A stretch of 64,000 nucleotides of DNA from positions 50,765-114,764 of the forward strand of contig NW_003546513.1 of assembly GCF_000090795.2 (NCBI RefSeq). The letters run 5' to 3'. The position numbers and the translations under genes are program-made. Shown here in pieces: positions 38,701 through 53,283 of this stretch; position 1 is the first letter of the stretch, and every line of letters begins with the position of its first letter. The stretch comes from Amphimedon queenslandica (taxonomy: Eukaryota; Porifera; Demospongiae; Haplosclerida; Niphatidae). The notes beneath the pieces are model-generated. The model did no database searches and had not been told where the DNA came from. It saw nothing but the letters and a program-made list of their open reading frames with translations.

Positions 38701-40778
38701 GAATTTGTAAAGTTGCTCCAAAATCGGATAAAAGTCCCTGTACTATAGTACAGGGACTTTGGCCAAATTTCACCAAAAATGAAAAGTTTAAAATTCTAAA
38801 TTTTTATTACATTTCCTGATACATATACATGTTCTTATGTTGTGTAGAAAGTTTGAGGTGATTCTGATTGAGTTTGGATTTTTTATGAATTTTTAAAGTT
38901 TCTCCAAAATTAGGTAAAAGTCCCTCTACTATTATAGTACAGGGACTTTGGCCGAATTTCACCAAAAATGAAAAGTTTAGAATTCTAAATTTTTTATAAT
39001 TTTTTTTTGATGGCTCACCTTCTCTATAATTTGACCAAGTCCCAGTACATACCAGTTCCAATAATTCTATTATCGTTGTTTTTAGAATATCAGTTATTTT
39101 GGTACCGGACGGAATAGGTACCAGTTAGAGGTCCCTGCTACAGTACAGGTTCCTGACGATTATGAGATAAAGAGCCAGCGGAAAGGATTCCTGAGGTACG
39201 TCACTCCAGAAACCGAAGAACTAAAGGCCAGACTAACCACTGGAGAGGAGACCAAAGAGACTGTACTGCAAGGAACAGTTAGAGACCTGTTTCACTCGTT
39301 TGGAGAATAGTCAGTTGTTATTATTATTTACTTGTTTATCTGTTTAATTTATTTATTTGTTTGTTTATTTTTTAGTTTTTCTCTTTGGGACGGTGCCATT
39401 AATTGTGTATCTGTACTTGATGTCCTTGTTTCCATGGCAACCTACAGTTCAGGGGAGGAGGTTATGTGTGTTCCTCAAGTGACGGCTAGCGAGTTTCCTT
39501 ATTTGGATATTAAAGATGGCCGCCATCCTTGTGTGATCCAGACCTTCACTGGAGGAGAATTTATACCAAATGACATCGTTATTAATCCAGATAGGGTCTG
39601 AGACATATATTGATATTGAGATATTACCCCTTGAATAGGCAGCAGGAGGTAAAATGTGTACACTAGTCACCGGACCCAACATGGGGGGAAAATCAACCCT
39701 AATGAGACAAACTGGACTTATCGTCATACTGGCACAAATGGTAAGAACTAGGTCTCATTCTCATTCTCCATATTCCAATCCCATTCTCATTCTCCATATT
39801 CCAATCCCATTCTCATTCTCCATATTCCATTCCCATTCTCATTCTCCATATTCCATTCCCATTCTCATTCTCCATATTCCATTCCCATTCCAGGGTTCCT
39901 ATGTCCCTGCCAGCAGTTGTTCTTTGTCTCCAGTTGACAGAATATTCACGAGATTAGGAGCCTCAGACAGAATAATGTACGGTACGTTACCATAGCAACA
40001 TGTGTCACACCCACCTCATTATTATCATTATTATCAGGAGAGAGTACCTTTTATGTTGAAGTGAGTGAGACTAACCTCATTCTCCAGCACTCTACCCCTC
40101 ACTCACTGGTACTCCTTGATGAGCTAGGTACTGGTGTAGCACCTGTATAGAATGTATTAATATAACCTCACTCCTGCTTCCTTTTAAGGTCGTGGGACTG
40201 CTACATATGACGGGTCGGCCATTGCTACTTCAGTTGTGAAGTATATCTCAGAGAGGAAAGGATGTAGGACCTTGTTCTCCACTCATTATCACGGACTGGT
40301 TGACCTCTTTAAAGACAGTCCTCACGTACAACTAGGACACATGGTATCATAGCAACCATAATGATCTCATTATTATTCATGCATGCATGCAGTCGTGCAT
40401 GGTCGGAGAGGAAGGGGAGGAGTCTATTACATTTTTATACAAGTTTGTCCCTGGGGCCTGTCCTAAGAGCTACGGGTTTAATGCAGCAAAACTAGCAGGA
40501 CTACCACAAGAAGTGAGTCCATGACCTCTTGATTTTACAGCAAGTTGTAATACTAATCATCATTATTGATAGATCATTGATGTTGCCAAGGAAACTGCTC
40601 GTAATTTTGAGAGATCAACTCTGAAGACACAATTAATTAGGTAATTATTGGCTGTTGCTATTGGCAACCAGATAATGAATATATAATTAATAGGGAACTG
40701 TTATCTGTTGGTTCAGTTCCTCCAGTGACTGTCCGTTCACAATACAAAGCAATGATCAAAGACATACTTTATAACTAA
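34102..40778 (+). CDS. MSH6: DNA mismatch repair protein MSH6
   Basis: MutS-alpha subunit that recognises base mismatches with MSH2 in the nucleus. About 20 exons. The start [17 protein letters not shown] contains a PCNA-binding (PIP)-like box, followed by an acidic, disordered linker. Next come the mismatch-binding domain ([17 protein letters not shown], with the F-x-E motif as FYE), connector, lever ([14 protein letters not shown]), clamp and ATPase. Walker [10 protein letters not shown] is encoded at about 39672-39698; Walker [12 protein letters not shown] spans the intron at about 40130-40188; STHYH follows, and the protein ends MIKDILYN. No PWWP domain is seen between the PIP-like box and the mismatch-binding domain, unlike vertebrate MSH6. 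The intron at about 37777-39086 holds a seven-copy palindromic satellite. Confidence 0.95.
34620..34910. repeat. Decayed palindromic-family sequence in an early MSH6 intron
   Basis: Flank signatures such as GTGTAGAAAGTTTGAGGTGA recur twice, but no palindrome core survives. An old relic or a relative lacking the core. Confidence 0.55.
37800..39010. repeat. Palindromic satellite array, seven units, MSH6 intron
   Basis: Cores start at about 37831, 38017, 38204, 38362, 38548, 38734 and 38920. Spacings are 186, 187, 158, 186, 186 and 186 bp. Five cores contain the perfect CCCTGTACTATAGTACAGGG. The fourth is CCATGCACTATAGTGCAGGG; the seventh has an inserted ATT-like change. The unit body has GATCAAGTTTGGATTTTT and CCTGATACATATACATGTTC. 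Confidence 0.93.
39752..39893. repeat. 26-bp minisatellite in an MSH6 intron
   Basis: About five units of a pyrimidine-rich 26-bp sequence containing TCTCCATATTCCA, immediately after the Walker A exon and before the acceptor of the next exon. Confidence 0.85.
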
Positions 40779-41198
40779 TGACACAACTTTATAACTAATG
40801 CACTCTCTGTCATTTAATCACTTAAAAATTAAATAAAAATAAAAAACTCTCTCACTGTGTATCAGAAAATGTTCTTAAAATGTAGAATTCTCAACTTTTC
40901 ATTTCTGGCAAAATTTGGCCAAAGCTCTTGAATTGTACATTAATTATTTAATTATCAAAAATTATATCAAAATAGTGAACAGGAGTCATTAATTATCATT
41001 AATTAATAAATAAACACACACACACACAATCTATTCAGCAACAACTAACAGACAACATATGAATAATAACAACAACAACAACAACAATAATAATAATAAT
41101 AATAATAATAATATCATTAATAATATATGCTAGAAATCCAATAATTTTAAATGAATATTAATAATTATATTAATGGTGCATATAATAATGTACTGTAG
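40779..41198. other. Convergent spacer between MSH6 and the Rab32/38 gene
   Basis: A 420-bp stretch. At 40855-40930 lies a half unit of the palindromic family ending where the core would begin, then AAC and AAT runs at 41065-41115. No gene. Confidence 0.6.
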
Positions 41199-41299
41199 CT
41201 AGCAGCATCCTCCTGATTTCTTTTTCGTTTCTTGTTCAACATGGAGGACGTCTTTATCAGGAGCCTGCTGTTCTATTGATTCATCATTCTCAAGTATCT

Positions 41300-41336
<37 letters not shown>

Positions 41337-42949
41337 TAAACACTCCATTACTTTAGCTACAAGACATCGTGCTGCCTCATCGATTCCGATATTTTCTTTA
41401 GCGGATGTTTCGAACCAACCAGCAAACCCTTTCTCTTTACAATAATCATCTAATTGTCCAACGTTGCCAAGGAAACCTTCACTAGCTAAATCACACTAAG
41501 AGAGACACAATGATCACCATGACAACAGGTCACCATGACAACAGGTTGTGCAACGTACAGTACATTAATTTCATGGAGCAAAACTTTAGCAAAATATAAA
41601 TATTATTATTATAATCATATGAAACTTTTTGAAAATGTTAGTACCACGCCTTTAATGGCAACTGAAATGGGTACCTTGTTCGCTAGTAGTACAGCTGGTA
41701 TTGGCTTCCCATTGGGGAGGAGGACCTTGTTATCAAGGTCAGACTTCCACATTGTTACAGCCTCAAAAGTCGACAAACGAGTCATGTCAAACACCACAAA
41801 AGCTCCTACTGCTTCTTTATAATACACCTGGAGTAGAGGGTGTGTCAGTGGGTGGAGTCAATACGAGTACTTACCCTCGTCATGTTACCAAAGCGCTCCT
41901 GACCTGCGATATCCCATAGCTGTAGCCTGATTGTAGTGTTGTTGTCCCAATTTAATACTTTGAGAGCAAAATCAACTCCAATCTACAAAATAATAACTTA
42001 TTACTAACTTGTTAATAACTAATAGAGATGCTGCCAAAATATGACTAAACACATGATCATTAATTCATTATTAAATTAACAAATAAAACATTAATTCAAG
42101 TCCAGGACACATGTTATGAAACAATGGCCATACATGTACATGTACTATGCAGTGACCAGAATGTGTGTGTGTGTGTGTGTGTCTGGAGGTGAGTATCAGT
42201 AATGTAATACCTGAGTCCCTTGATATCTGCCCTCAGCTTCACCTCAAGCAGATATCTCAGTCCTCAGGCATTACCTACAGACAGGCTGGACTACATGTAC
42301 ATATTCAATAAACACAGGACATGCAAATATATGAATATTATTAGAAATACTAAGAGTGTGTGTCAGTAAAAGGATGAACTATTTGTAAATCATTGCATCA
42401 GTTTTGTTTAGCTCCTGCAGCATAAGCAGTACAAGTACAGGTACATGTACATATATGTCAAGATGAGTAACTGAGTGGAGAAATGATATTCATAGATACA
42501 ATAACCTTCTATACATACTATCATGTGAATCACACCCTCAAAATGGAGAGAGGGAAAGAGAGAGAGGGGGGAAGGAGGGTGGTACCAGGTGGTAAAGAAT
42601 AACATTGATAATGAGAAACAAACAATAAACAACAAGAAATAATCGTTGAATCCTAACCATGCTACTACTAAATGAATAAATAAATAAATGATATGACATA
42701 CTGTTGCTCTGTAGTGAGGTGAAAAGAACTGATGTACGTATCTCTTGATGATTGAGGTCTTCCCAGTACCGAGATCACCAATCACCAACACCTTGTAAAG
42801 GTGCTCCTGCTTTCCTCCTCCTGTTGCCTACAAAGGAAATAAATTAATTAATATTATTAATACAGTCTTTGTTTCAATTCTCCCTACAAGCTAAAATACA
42901 GTCAATCAAAGTCCCATTGCATTAGAACAGGTAGTGATAAACTTACCAT
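41199..42949 (-). CDS. Rab32/38-family small GTPase
   Basis: Predicted 210 residues. Coding exons: 42947-42949 (the ATG alone), 42702-42827, 41875-41982, 41675-41827, 41352-41495 and 41199-41297; phases agree. P-loop GDLGTGKT is at residues 18-25. [10 protein letters not shown] follows, and switch II reads WDIAGQERF with Ile in place of the usual Thr, a known mark of the Rab32/38 group. LANKCDLA and ETSAKEN are the base-binding motifs. The protein ends in a CC prenylation signal. Vertebrate relatives direct traffic to lysosome-related organelles and mitochondria-associated membranes. The second intron carries the 102-bp fold-back element. Confidence 0.94.
42181..42282. mobile_element. 102-bp fold-back element, copy 2
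   Basis: Inverted relative to the copy at 16791-16892 and the same length. The ends are GTCTGGAGGT and ACCTACAGAC, with one mismatch. A GT microsatellite abuts the left end here, and a CA run abuts the matching end of copy 1, so the homologous block is longer than the hairpin. Intronic in the Rab32/38 gene. Confidence 0.75.
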
Positions 42950-43331
42950 CTTTAGTTAGAGCAGTATCTCACTCGAGATCTCACTAGATTAGTGACTGAC
43001 AGAGGAGAAAGGAGGAGCTTTATATGTTTAATAATAGGTCACGTGTCCCTCATCAGCCCCACCCCCAGTTAAAACTCCAGGGCGTGGCTCATTATCAGTG
43101 TTACATAATTATTGCTATTCACATAAAATTTGGTAATTTTCACATGTTTCAGCTCAAAGCAGGTCCATGTTAAACCGGATTTAGCTATGAAGCACCGTTT
43201 GCATGCAAAAGTTTACTAGTAACTAAAAGAATAGTCTGTATATATCTATGCACGATCTAATGAGATTCATCACCGTGACTTAAAGCACCCAATCATCACA
43301 TGACCATAGAGGAGGAGTAGGAGCTAGAGAA
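42950..43331. promoter_or_regulatory. Head-to-head promoter region, Rab32/38 and SLC6
   Basis: 382 bp between start codons. CACGTG at 43040-43045 within GGTCACGTGTCC; CCACCCCC-type text follows at about 43056. The Rab 5' leader lies at the left edge. Confidence 0.45.
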
Positions 43332-45916
43332 ATGTCTGAAAAGGAGTCCCTCTTGTCCCCAGAGCCTCCAATATACTCTGCTACTGAGCTGCCCGGCTAT
43401 AAGCTACCTAAAAGACAAGGTGTGGTTGTAAAATCTGCAAAGACTGTATGGCTGGGAACAAAGGCAGTCTTAGGAGTGCAGAGCTCCAATGGGGAGGATG
43501 GAGGGAAGGTAATGAACCTCCTGAGTTCTTGTTAATGATATTAGCTGCACCATAGGGTCAATTCAGCTCTTCACTAGGAGTCCTTCTCTCCATGTTGGGT
43601 TGTGTAGTTGGAACTGGCAACATTTGGAGGTTCCCTCGTATAATGGCTACGCATGCAGATGAAGGAGGTTTAGTGAGACCATTCATATCCAGTATTTATC
43701 TTTATCATTAGGTGCACTGGTCTTCCTGTTGGTTTGGTTCCTGTTCTTACTCATCTGGTCCATTCCAATATGCCTCATTGAGTATGGGATTGGTAGATAC
43801 ACTAAGAAGTCAGTCATAGAGTCTTTTGCTAAAATGATTGGTCCATCTTACCGCTGGATGGGAGTATTCATATCACTGGAGACCCTAGCTGTTGGGTAAA
43901 TCACTAAATATTGATGATGATGATGATGATGATGATGTACTACTGTAGGAGTTTTTATTCAGTGCTGTTAGGATACTGTGCCTACTATTCTGTGTTCTTT
44001 ATAGTAAATAAACTACCCGATCAGCTAGAAATAGCTGAAGGACACTTTGATGACCTCATTGTAAGTATCAGTAGAGTACAGTGCATAGTCTAATGTTACC
44101 CTACTCTACAGAACAGTCCCTGGCCCATCATCTGTCATTTGATTTGTATTGGACTGGCTTGCCTTGCAATATCAAGAGGAGTCTCTTCCATTGAGCCAGT
44201 CAATCGGATCATTGTACCCACACTACTACTCATAGTCGTGTTCACCTTCTACTGGGCACTCTTCATGCCTTATGGTGGCATGGGGATCATACACATGTTC
44301 TCACCAAGTTGGAGTGAGCTTGATATTTAAATTTACAATTTATGTATTTATTATTATTTTGCAGAGTCTTTTGGTGATGCTGACCTGTGGAGAGATGCGT
44401 TGACACAAAATGCGTGGGATACAGGTATGGCAGAGTGGTATGATATTGAGTATTCATTGTTGATGGTGTTGCTGTTAAGGTGCTGGAGGAGCTTTATTCT
44501 TAACTTATGCCACGTACATGAAGAGGGAACAAGGTGTGGTCAAACTAGGATCAACAACTCCAGCACTGAACAATCTAGTCAGGTAAAGCAACAGTGAGTC
44601 AGTGAGTAGCATAAAGTACTACAAAGACTTTGGATGGTTTGTATAGCAACTTGTGATAAGAGAGTCACATGCTGTATAGTTTATTTTATATTTCATTGGT
44701 GCAGTTTGCTCTGTGGAATGACCGTATTCTGCAACGTGTTTTCGTTTGAATATTACAAAGGAAGTTCTATCACTGAAATTGTGGATGTATTGAAGACAAA
44801 TGGTCCATTCAACACTGGAATAACCTTCATACAGTAAGTATGGCATATCCACACATTACAATGGCCCATTCCTGCTCATAGAATGCCACTGCTGTATGGT
44901 AGTATCAGTGGTGGAAGGTGCCTGGCTATACTGTTCTTCTTCTGTGTGACATTGGCTGGCCTGAGCTCACTTATATCAATATTGGAGCTCTGTGTCCATG
45001 TCCTTGAAGACTTTGGAAGTAACCCACCACCTCATTATTATTAATATAAATGATAATCTGTTACACAGTTAGGAGGTGGCTTGGCACCATTATTGTCTTT
45101 ATCCTTTCATCAAGCATTGGACTAGCATCAGCTCTGAGTAACACGATATTTGCTAATCAGGATGCTGTTTGGAGCCAGGGGCTTATAGTCTGCGGCTCAC
45201 TCCTCATCTTTTTGGTGATACGCTACGGAATATTCAAATTCAGAAAAGAATGTGTGAATGAGGTGAGTACAATCAGGACTTAGATCATTAGTATCAATTT
45301 GTTTCTTGTCACGTAGTATGGTATCAATGATTGGCCCCTGCCTTATCTATGGGTCTTCATTGTACTGTAAGTTCCAGCATCAAGTACAGTATAAGTATTA
45401 TCTTGATCATTGTAGGATTGTGTGTCCCATTGAAGGTATTGGCATGTTGATTTGGTGGTTGATTGATAGCATCATAAATGCATCCGACCCATACGAGGAG
45501 CCAGGGGCCTGGTGGATGTTCCATACTACATCTTTATTCATGGTCTTTACTCAGGTATGATATGATCACCACCACTATTGTTCTATTGTACTTATTATCT
45601 CTTCACACAGTGGACTATCGCCATATGCATCAGTTTACTACTCAACTGGTATATTAAGCCAATCAAACGCATTAAGAGGTTCAACATTGAGTTTACCAAA
45701 TCTTTCAGAAGCTACTTTCGTGACAGGATCCTTCCCTGGATAATAATCCATGAGCCGGAGCCAATCCTTCCTCCTATTGATGGTGACCCACCCACCACTA
45801 GCTCTGAGGCCACCATTGGTGAAGGATCTGAGAACAACTACCCCATGAAGAAGAAGAATCAAAGTCCTTCTTTTAGGAAACTGGAGATAGATGATATTAA
45901 AGATGAAACCCTTTAA
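43332..45916 (+). CDS. SLC6-family sodium-coupled transporter
   Basis: Plasma-membrane Na+-dependent symporter of the NSS/SLC6 family (amino acid or amine uptake). About 12 exons, from 43332-43508 (MSEKESLLSPEPPIYS) to the stop at 45916. TM1 carries the signature GCVVGTGNIWRFPR, whose unwound G-x-G-N-x-W-R-F-P part binds Na+ and substrate. TM2 has SIPICLIEYGIGRYT; TM6 and later segments include GAGGALFLTYATYM and SSLISILELCVHVLEDF. Extracellular loop 2 is short and lacks the glycosylated long loop of monoamine transporters. The tail is cytosolic and charged. Substrate cannot be told; the family call is firm. Convergent with MCM3 (257 bp apart). Confidence 0.92.
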
Positions 45917-46172
45917 ACACCTAATACTATACATATACATGTACCAATGCTTATAATACAGGTAGATTGTGTACATGTAGATCAAGGCATTGTGCTATGA
46001 CCTTGTTTTGCTGATTACAATATTTTTTGCTGTTTAATATTATTATTATTATCCTCTTCTGTTTTTTTCACTTTAAAGTATAAAAATACGTATAATGTTT
46101 AACAACTTGGTGGAGCCTAGTCTTAAGTATAGCAGTAAAAAGTACAAGTTTTGTGGGTGTGGTCAGCAGCAC

Positions 46173-49988
<3,816 letters not shown>

Positions 49989-50117
49989 AGCTAGTGTCAG
50001 TGTGCTTGGTCTAGAGGAGAGAGAGAGGTGTGTGTAGTGTTATTCCATGAGGTGGAGCTAATTTACCCGCCAAAGCCTCTGACCAATCAGATTAGAGGAC
50101 TCACGTGCTTGCCCAAC
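49989..50117. promoter_or_regulatory. 129-bp head-to-head promoter, MCM3 and TSEN34
   Basis: Only 129 bp separate the two start codons. CACGTG is at 50102-50107 and CCAATCAG (CCAAT box type) at about 50084-50091. Shared use is inference. Confidence 0.55.
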
Positions 50118-50990
50118 ATGATAAGAGGTTGTTTCTTATCAGGAGATACTGTCCTGGTATGGAGTCCACAAGGTTAGGGGAACTGGTTTAACTTAATTCA
50201 AACTGTTACACTGCAGGTGCCATTAGTTTAAGGAGGGATCATAGGATCACCGGGTCCCTTATAGGGGGGCTACCCACCAGCCCTAGACAAAGGGACTACA
50301 TGGGACTACCTTTAGAACTCCTGCCTGAAGAAACCAGCCTCCTCTTAAAGAAAGGTAGCAGCTGTTCATGTACCGATCATCTTATAGTGTCTCGTTTAGG
50401 ATTGATATACATTAGTACTTATAATGAGCCACACCCAGATAATGAAACTAAGGCAGTCATTTTTATTATTACAATTGACATGATATTATTTTAATCATAG
50501 ATTGTACATTCATCAGATTGTACTGATGCCATTGATCATGTTAACACTGATACTGTTAACACTGATACTGATTATGTAAATTGGAATTGGCCTTCAACAG
50601 ATGAAGAGGTTACAGAATGTAATCTACATTATGTGTAACTTGAATGTAGTATATATATATAGGTCTTGAGATTTAGAGTTTACTCTGACCTATGGCAGAA
50701 AGGATATTACATAACATCTGGTTTGAAATATGGAGGAGAGTATCTAGTCTATGAAGGTATGATTAGACTAACCTATTTTGTTATTGTTGTTGTTGTTAGG
50801 TGATCCAGCTATTGTTCACTCACATTTTATTGCTAAACTGCTTCAGTGGGATGAACCCATTTCTCCTCTTTCTTTGGTTCAAGATGGTCGATTAGGAGGG
50901 AAAGTGAAGAAGAACACAATATATTGTACAGTTAATCCAACTACTGACAATGTTGAATATTTAACTCTTTCATGGTCAGGAATTTCTTAA
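50118..50990 (+). CDS. TSEN34: tRNA-splicing endonuclease subunit TSEN34
   Basis: Catalytic subunit that cuts the 3' splice site of intron-containing pre-tRNA in the nucleus. Predicted 228 residues from exons 50118-50172, 50217-50455, 50501-50608, 50663-50756 and 50800-50990. The N-terminus GDTVLVWSPQGAISLRRDH and GGLPTSPRQRDYMGLPLELLPEE match SEN34. The C-terminal nuclease domain shows YYITSGLKYGGEYLVYEGDP, then HSHFIA and GGKVKKNTIYC, supplying the Tyr-His-Lys catalytic triad of the family. The second intron is a 45-bp model with a weak GTCATT donor, chosen because it alone keeps phase. The middle linker is much shorter than in human TSEN34. Confidence 0.9.
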
Positions 50991-51122
50991 TGTTTTGACA
51001 GTTTCTTGTATATCACTACTGTTGGAGTCATATGATCGAAATAATGTGCTACAGCAACCTGTGAATGCCAGCTAGTCATAAGACATTGTGTAATTCTTGC
51101 TGTGAGTCTCCAGTTGAAAGAA

Positions 51123-52265
51123 ATGGCTTTTTGTAGACTTGTTTTACTTGCTATTGGTGTCTGCTGTCTAACTAAAACTAGTAATGGAGATGATCTTGTT
51201 CTTGCTCTAGAAGATGAATTCAAGACATTCAACCTGAGCCTATGGAAGCATGAACTGACGCTATCAGGAGGTGGTAACTGGGAGTTTGAAGCATACCTCA
51301 ACAACCGTTCAAACAGCTATGTAAGAGATGGTGTATTATATATCAAACCGACACTGTTGGAGGATCAGATTGGGTTAGCTAATGTCAAGGATGGGTTCGA
51401 CATGAACATTTGGGGAGGATCTCCGGCTGACCTTTGCACTCAAAATGAATTCTATGGATGCGAGCGGACTTCAGGGGCAGGTGGGAATTATTTGAATCCA
51501 ATCAAATCTGCTAGGCTCCGGACAGCAGAGAGTTTTAATTTCAAATACGGGAAGGTTGAAGTAAAGGCCAAAGCTCCTAAAGGTGATTGGTTGTGGCCAG
51601 CAATATGGATGCTACCAAGACACCAGCAGTATGGGATGTGGCCAACAAGTGGAGAGATAGATATCATGGAATCAAGAGGTAATCCCCCCAGCTATCCTCC
51701 TGGAGGATACAATAGTTTTGGCTCTACACTTCACTGGGGAATAGACTATTTTCATGAGTTTTTTTCCAAAACACACGCAACCAAAACTGGCACTGACCTT
51801 ACTGCTGACTTCCACGTGTACGGCCTAATATGGAATGAGACATACATTGGTACTTATTTTGATGATGAGTCCAATGTTGTTTTAAGTGTACCAATAAATC
51901 AATCCTTTTGGTCAATGACTGGCCTAAAATCTCCACCATGGGACAATCCTTGGGTCGGTGCTGGTAACAATGCTCCCTTTGATCAGGAGTTTTATCTTGT
52001 CATTAACTTAGCTTGTGGAGGGACAGTAGGGTATTTCCCAGATGGTAACGGTAAGCCATGGAGTGATACCAGTCCTCATGCGGTTAATGAGTTTTATGAT
52101 GCTAAGGCACAGTGGTATTCAACATGGGAAGGAGAGAGCAGTGCATTGCAAATTGAGTCAGTAAAAGTGTGGGTCTATCCTTCAATATCTACTGTTAATG
52201 GTCACCCAATAAAGACAGAGTTTGTGAGGGACCCTGCTACTACTGGTCCTCATTACTCTAATTGA
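51123..52265 (+). CDS. Secreted GH16 beta-glucanase-like protein, copy 1
   Basis: Predicted 380 residues in a single exon. The first in-frame ATG is at 51123; the frame upstream begins with a GTG and is not used. The signal peptide is MAFCRLVLLAIGVCCL, with likely cleavage near SNG. The GH16 active site is GEIDIME, with catalytic residues E178, D180 and E183, so it should cleave beta-1,3(4)-glucans or relatives. Typical sheets are WPAIWMLP, YGLIWNETYIGTYFDDES and FYLVINLACGG. There are several N-glycosylation sequons (NLSLW, NNRSN). It lacks the hydrophobic tail of copies 2 and 3, so it is probably freely secreted. Roles in digestion or bacterial and fungal recognition are possible. Confidence 0.93.
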   Translation: MAFCRLVLLAIGVCCLTKTSNGDDLVLALEDEFKTFNLSLWKHELTLSGGGNWEFEAYLNNRSNSYVRDGVLYIKPTLLEDQIGLANVKDGFDMNIWGGSPADLCTQNEFYGCERTSGAGGNYLNPIKSARLRTAESFNFKYGKVEVKAKAPKGDWLWPAIWMLPRHQQYGMWPTSGEIDIMESRGNPPSYPPGGYNSFGSTLHWGIDYFHEFFSKTHATKTGTDLTADFHVYGLIWNETYIGTYFDDESNVVLSVPINQSFWSMTGLKSPPWDNPWVGAGNNAPFDQEFYLVINLACGGTVGYFPDGNGKPWSDTSPHAVNEFYDAKAQWYSTWEGESSALQIESVKVWVYPSISTVNGHPIKTEFVRDPATTGPHYSN

Positions 52266-53283
52266 AACCTGTAGAGACAGGCTAGTGGTAGTGTGTGGGT
52301 GTGTGTGTGTTATTAATTTAAAAAACAGAGTTGATTTTGTTTTTAGTTGCTTGAATTTTTTGTGTTTTTGTACTAAAGACAAAAAATTTAATTATTTGGG
52401 TGTGGTGGTATGCTCTTGATTGTAATAAAATGGGCTACTGATTACACATAGCTACCATTACTCTTCCTGGCCTGCAGCAGAACAGTCACAGCTCCAGTCA
52501 AGAATAATCTCAAGACTTGATTTCAAAGAAAGTAAGTGAAGTAGACTCTCCAGTAACTACACTATTCATGCATGTATCAGTTCTGCATTCTGTCCCTATT
52601 ACATAGTGTATAAATTACAAGTGTACGGTTGCACTAATGAATCTACCCAAAACATTTCAGAATCTATTCTTCATTCTTAGCCAATAAGAGCTCATACAGC
52701 ATATGTAAATCATTTAGTCAGCTATAAGTACTGATGGATCAATAGCAGTGTACTTGTATTGAGGACAATTTGAGGTGCATTGTTTGTTGAGCCCAACAAG
52801 TCTACATAGAATGAAACATGCCAAGAATAGTCCTCTAGTGAGTACTAGCTATTCTTGGCAACAAAAATTTGCATGTACTTCATGCAAAGTTTGACAAACT
52901 TGCTGCACACATAACAGTGTAGATTGAAATAGCTTAGTGAATCAGGCGCAATTAAGGAGGAGTAACTCCGAGTAAGCATGCAAGTATATACAACAGAGCA
53001 TGAAAATACTACAAATTAAATATACTGACGTTCCATAGTAACTTAAGATTAACAACATTTGTGACGCTCCATAGTAACTTAAGACTAATAACATTTGTAT
53101 AGCAAATGGAGCAAAAATAACACCAACAGTTTATGAGAGGAGTGAAATAACATACCATGAACTGTTTTGATGTTTAAAATAACAAACACGATGAATCTAT
53201 TCAGTGATATAACATACCATGAATTGTTTTTGATGTTTAAATAACAAACAAGAGTTAATATATTCTTTCACATTAGATTAAGG
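52266..53283. other. Intergenic region with short direct repeats
   Basis: 1.0 kb between GH16 copies 1 and 2. It contains two copies of CTCCATAGTAACTTAAGA-like text (about 53030-53095) and two copies of ATAACATACCATGAA followed by GTTTTTGATGTTTAAA (about 53150-53245). These could be promoter duplications for copy 2. No exon supported. Confidence 0.55.

Noticed and set aside
37800-39010. CRISPR-like array (regular palindromic repeats)
   Set aside because: The sequence between palindromes is conserved from unit to unit, the period is too long, there are no cas genes, and the setting is an intron of a eukaryotic gene.
41535-41919. Plus-strand frames opposite the Rab32/38 exons
   Set aside because: Antisense shadows of conserved Rab coding exons.
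51102-51122. Upstream start of GH16 copy 1
   Set aside because: It relies on a GTG codon; the ATG at 51123 directly begins a normal signal peptide.
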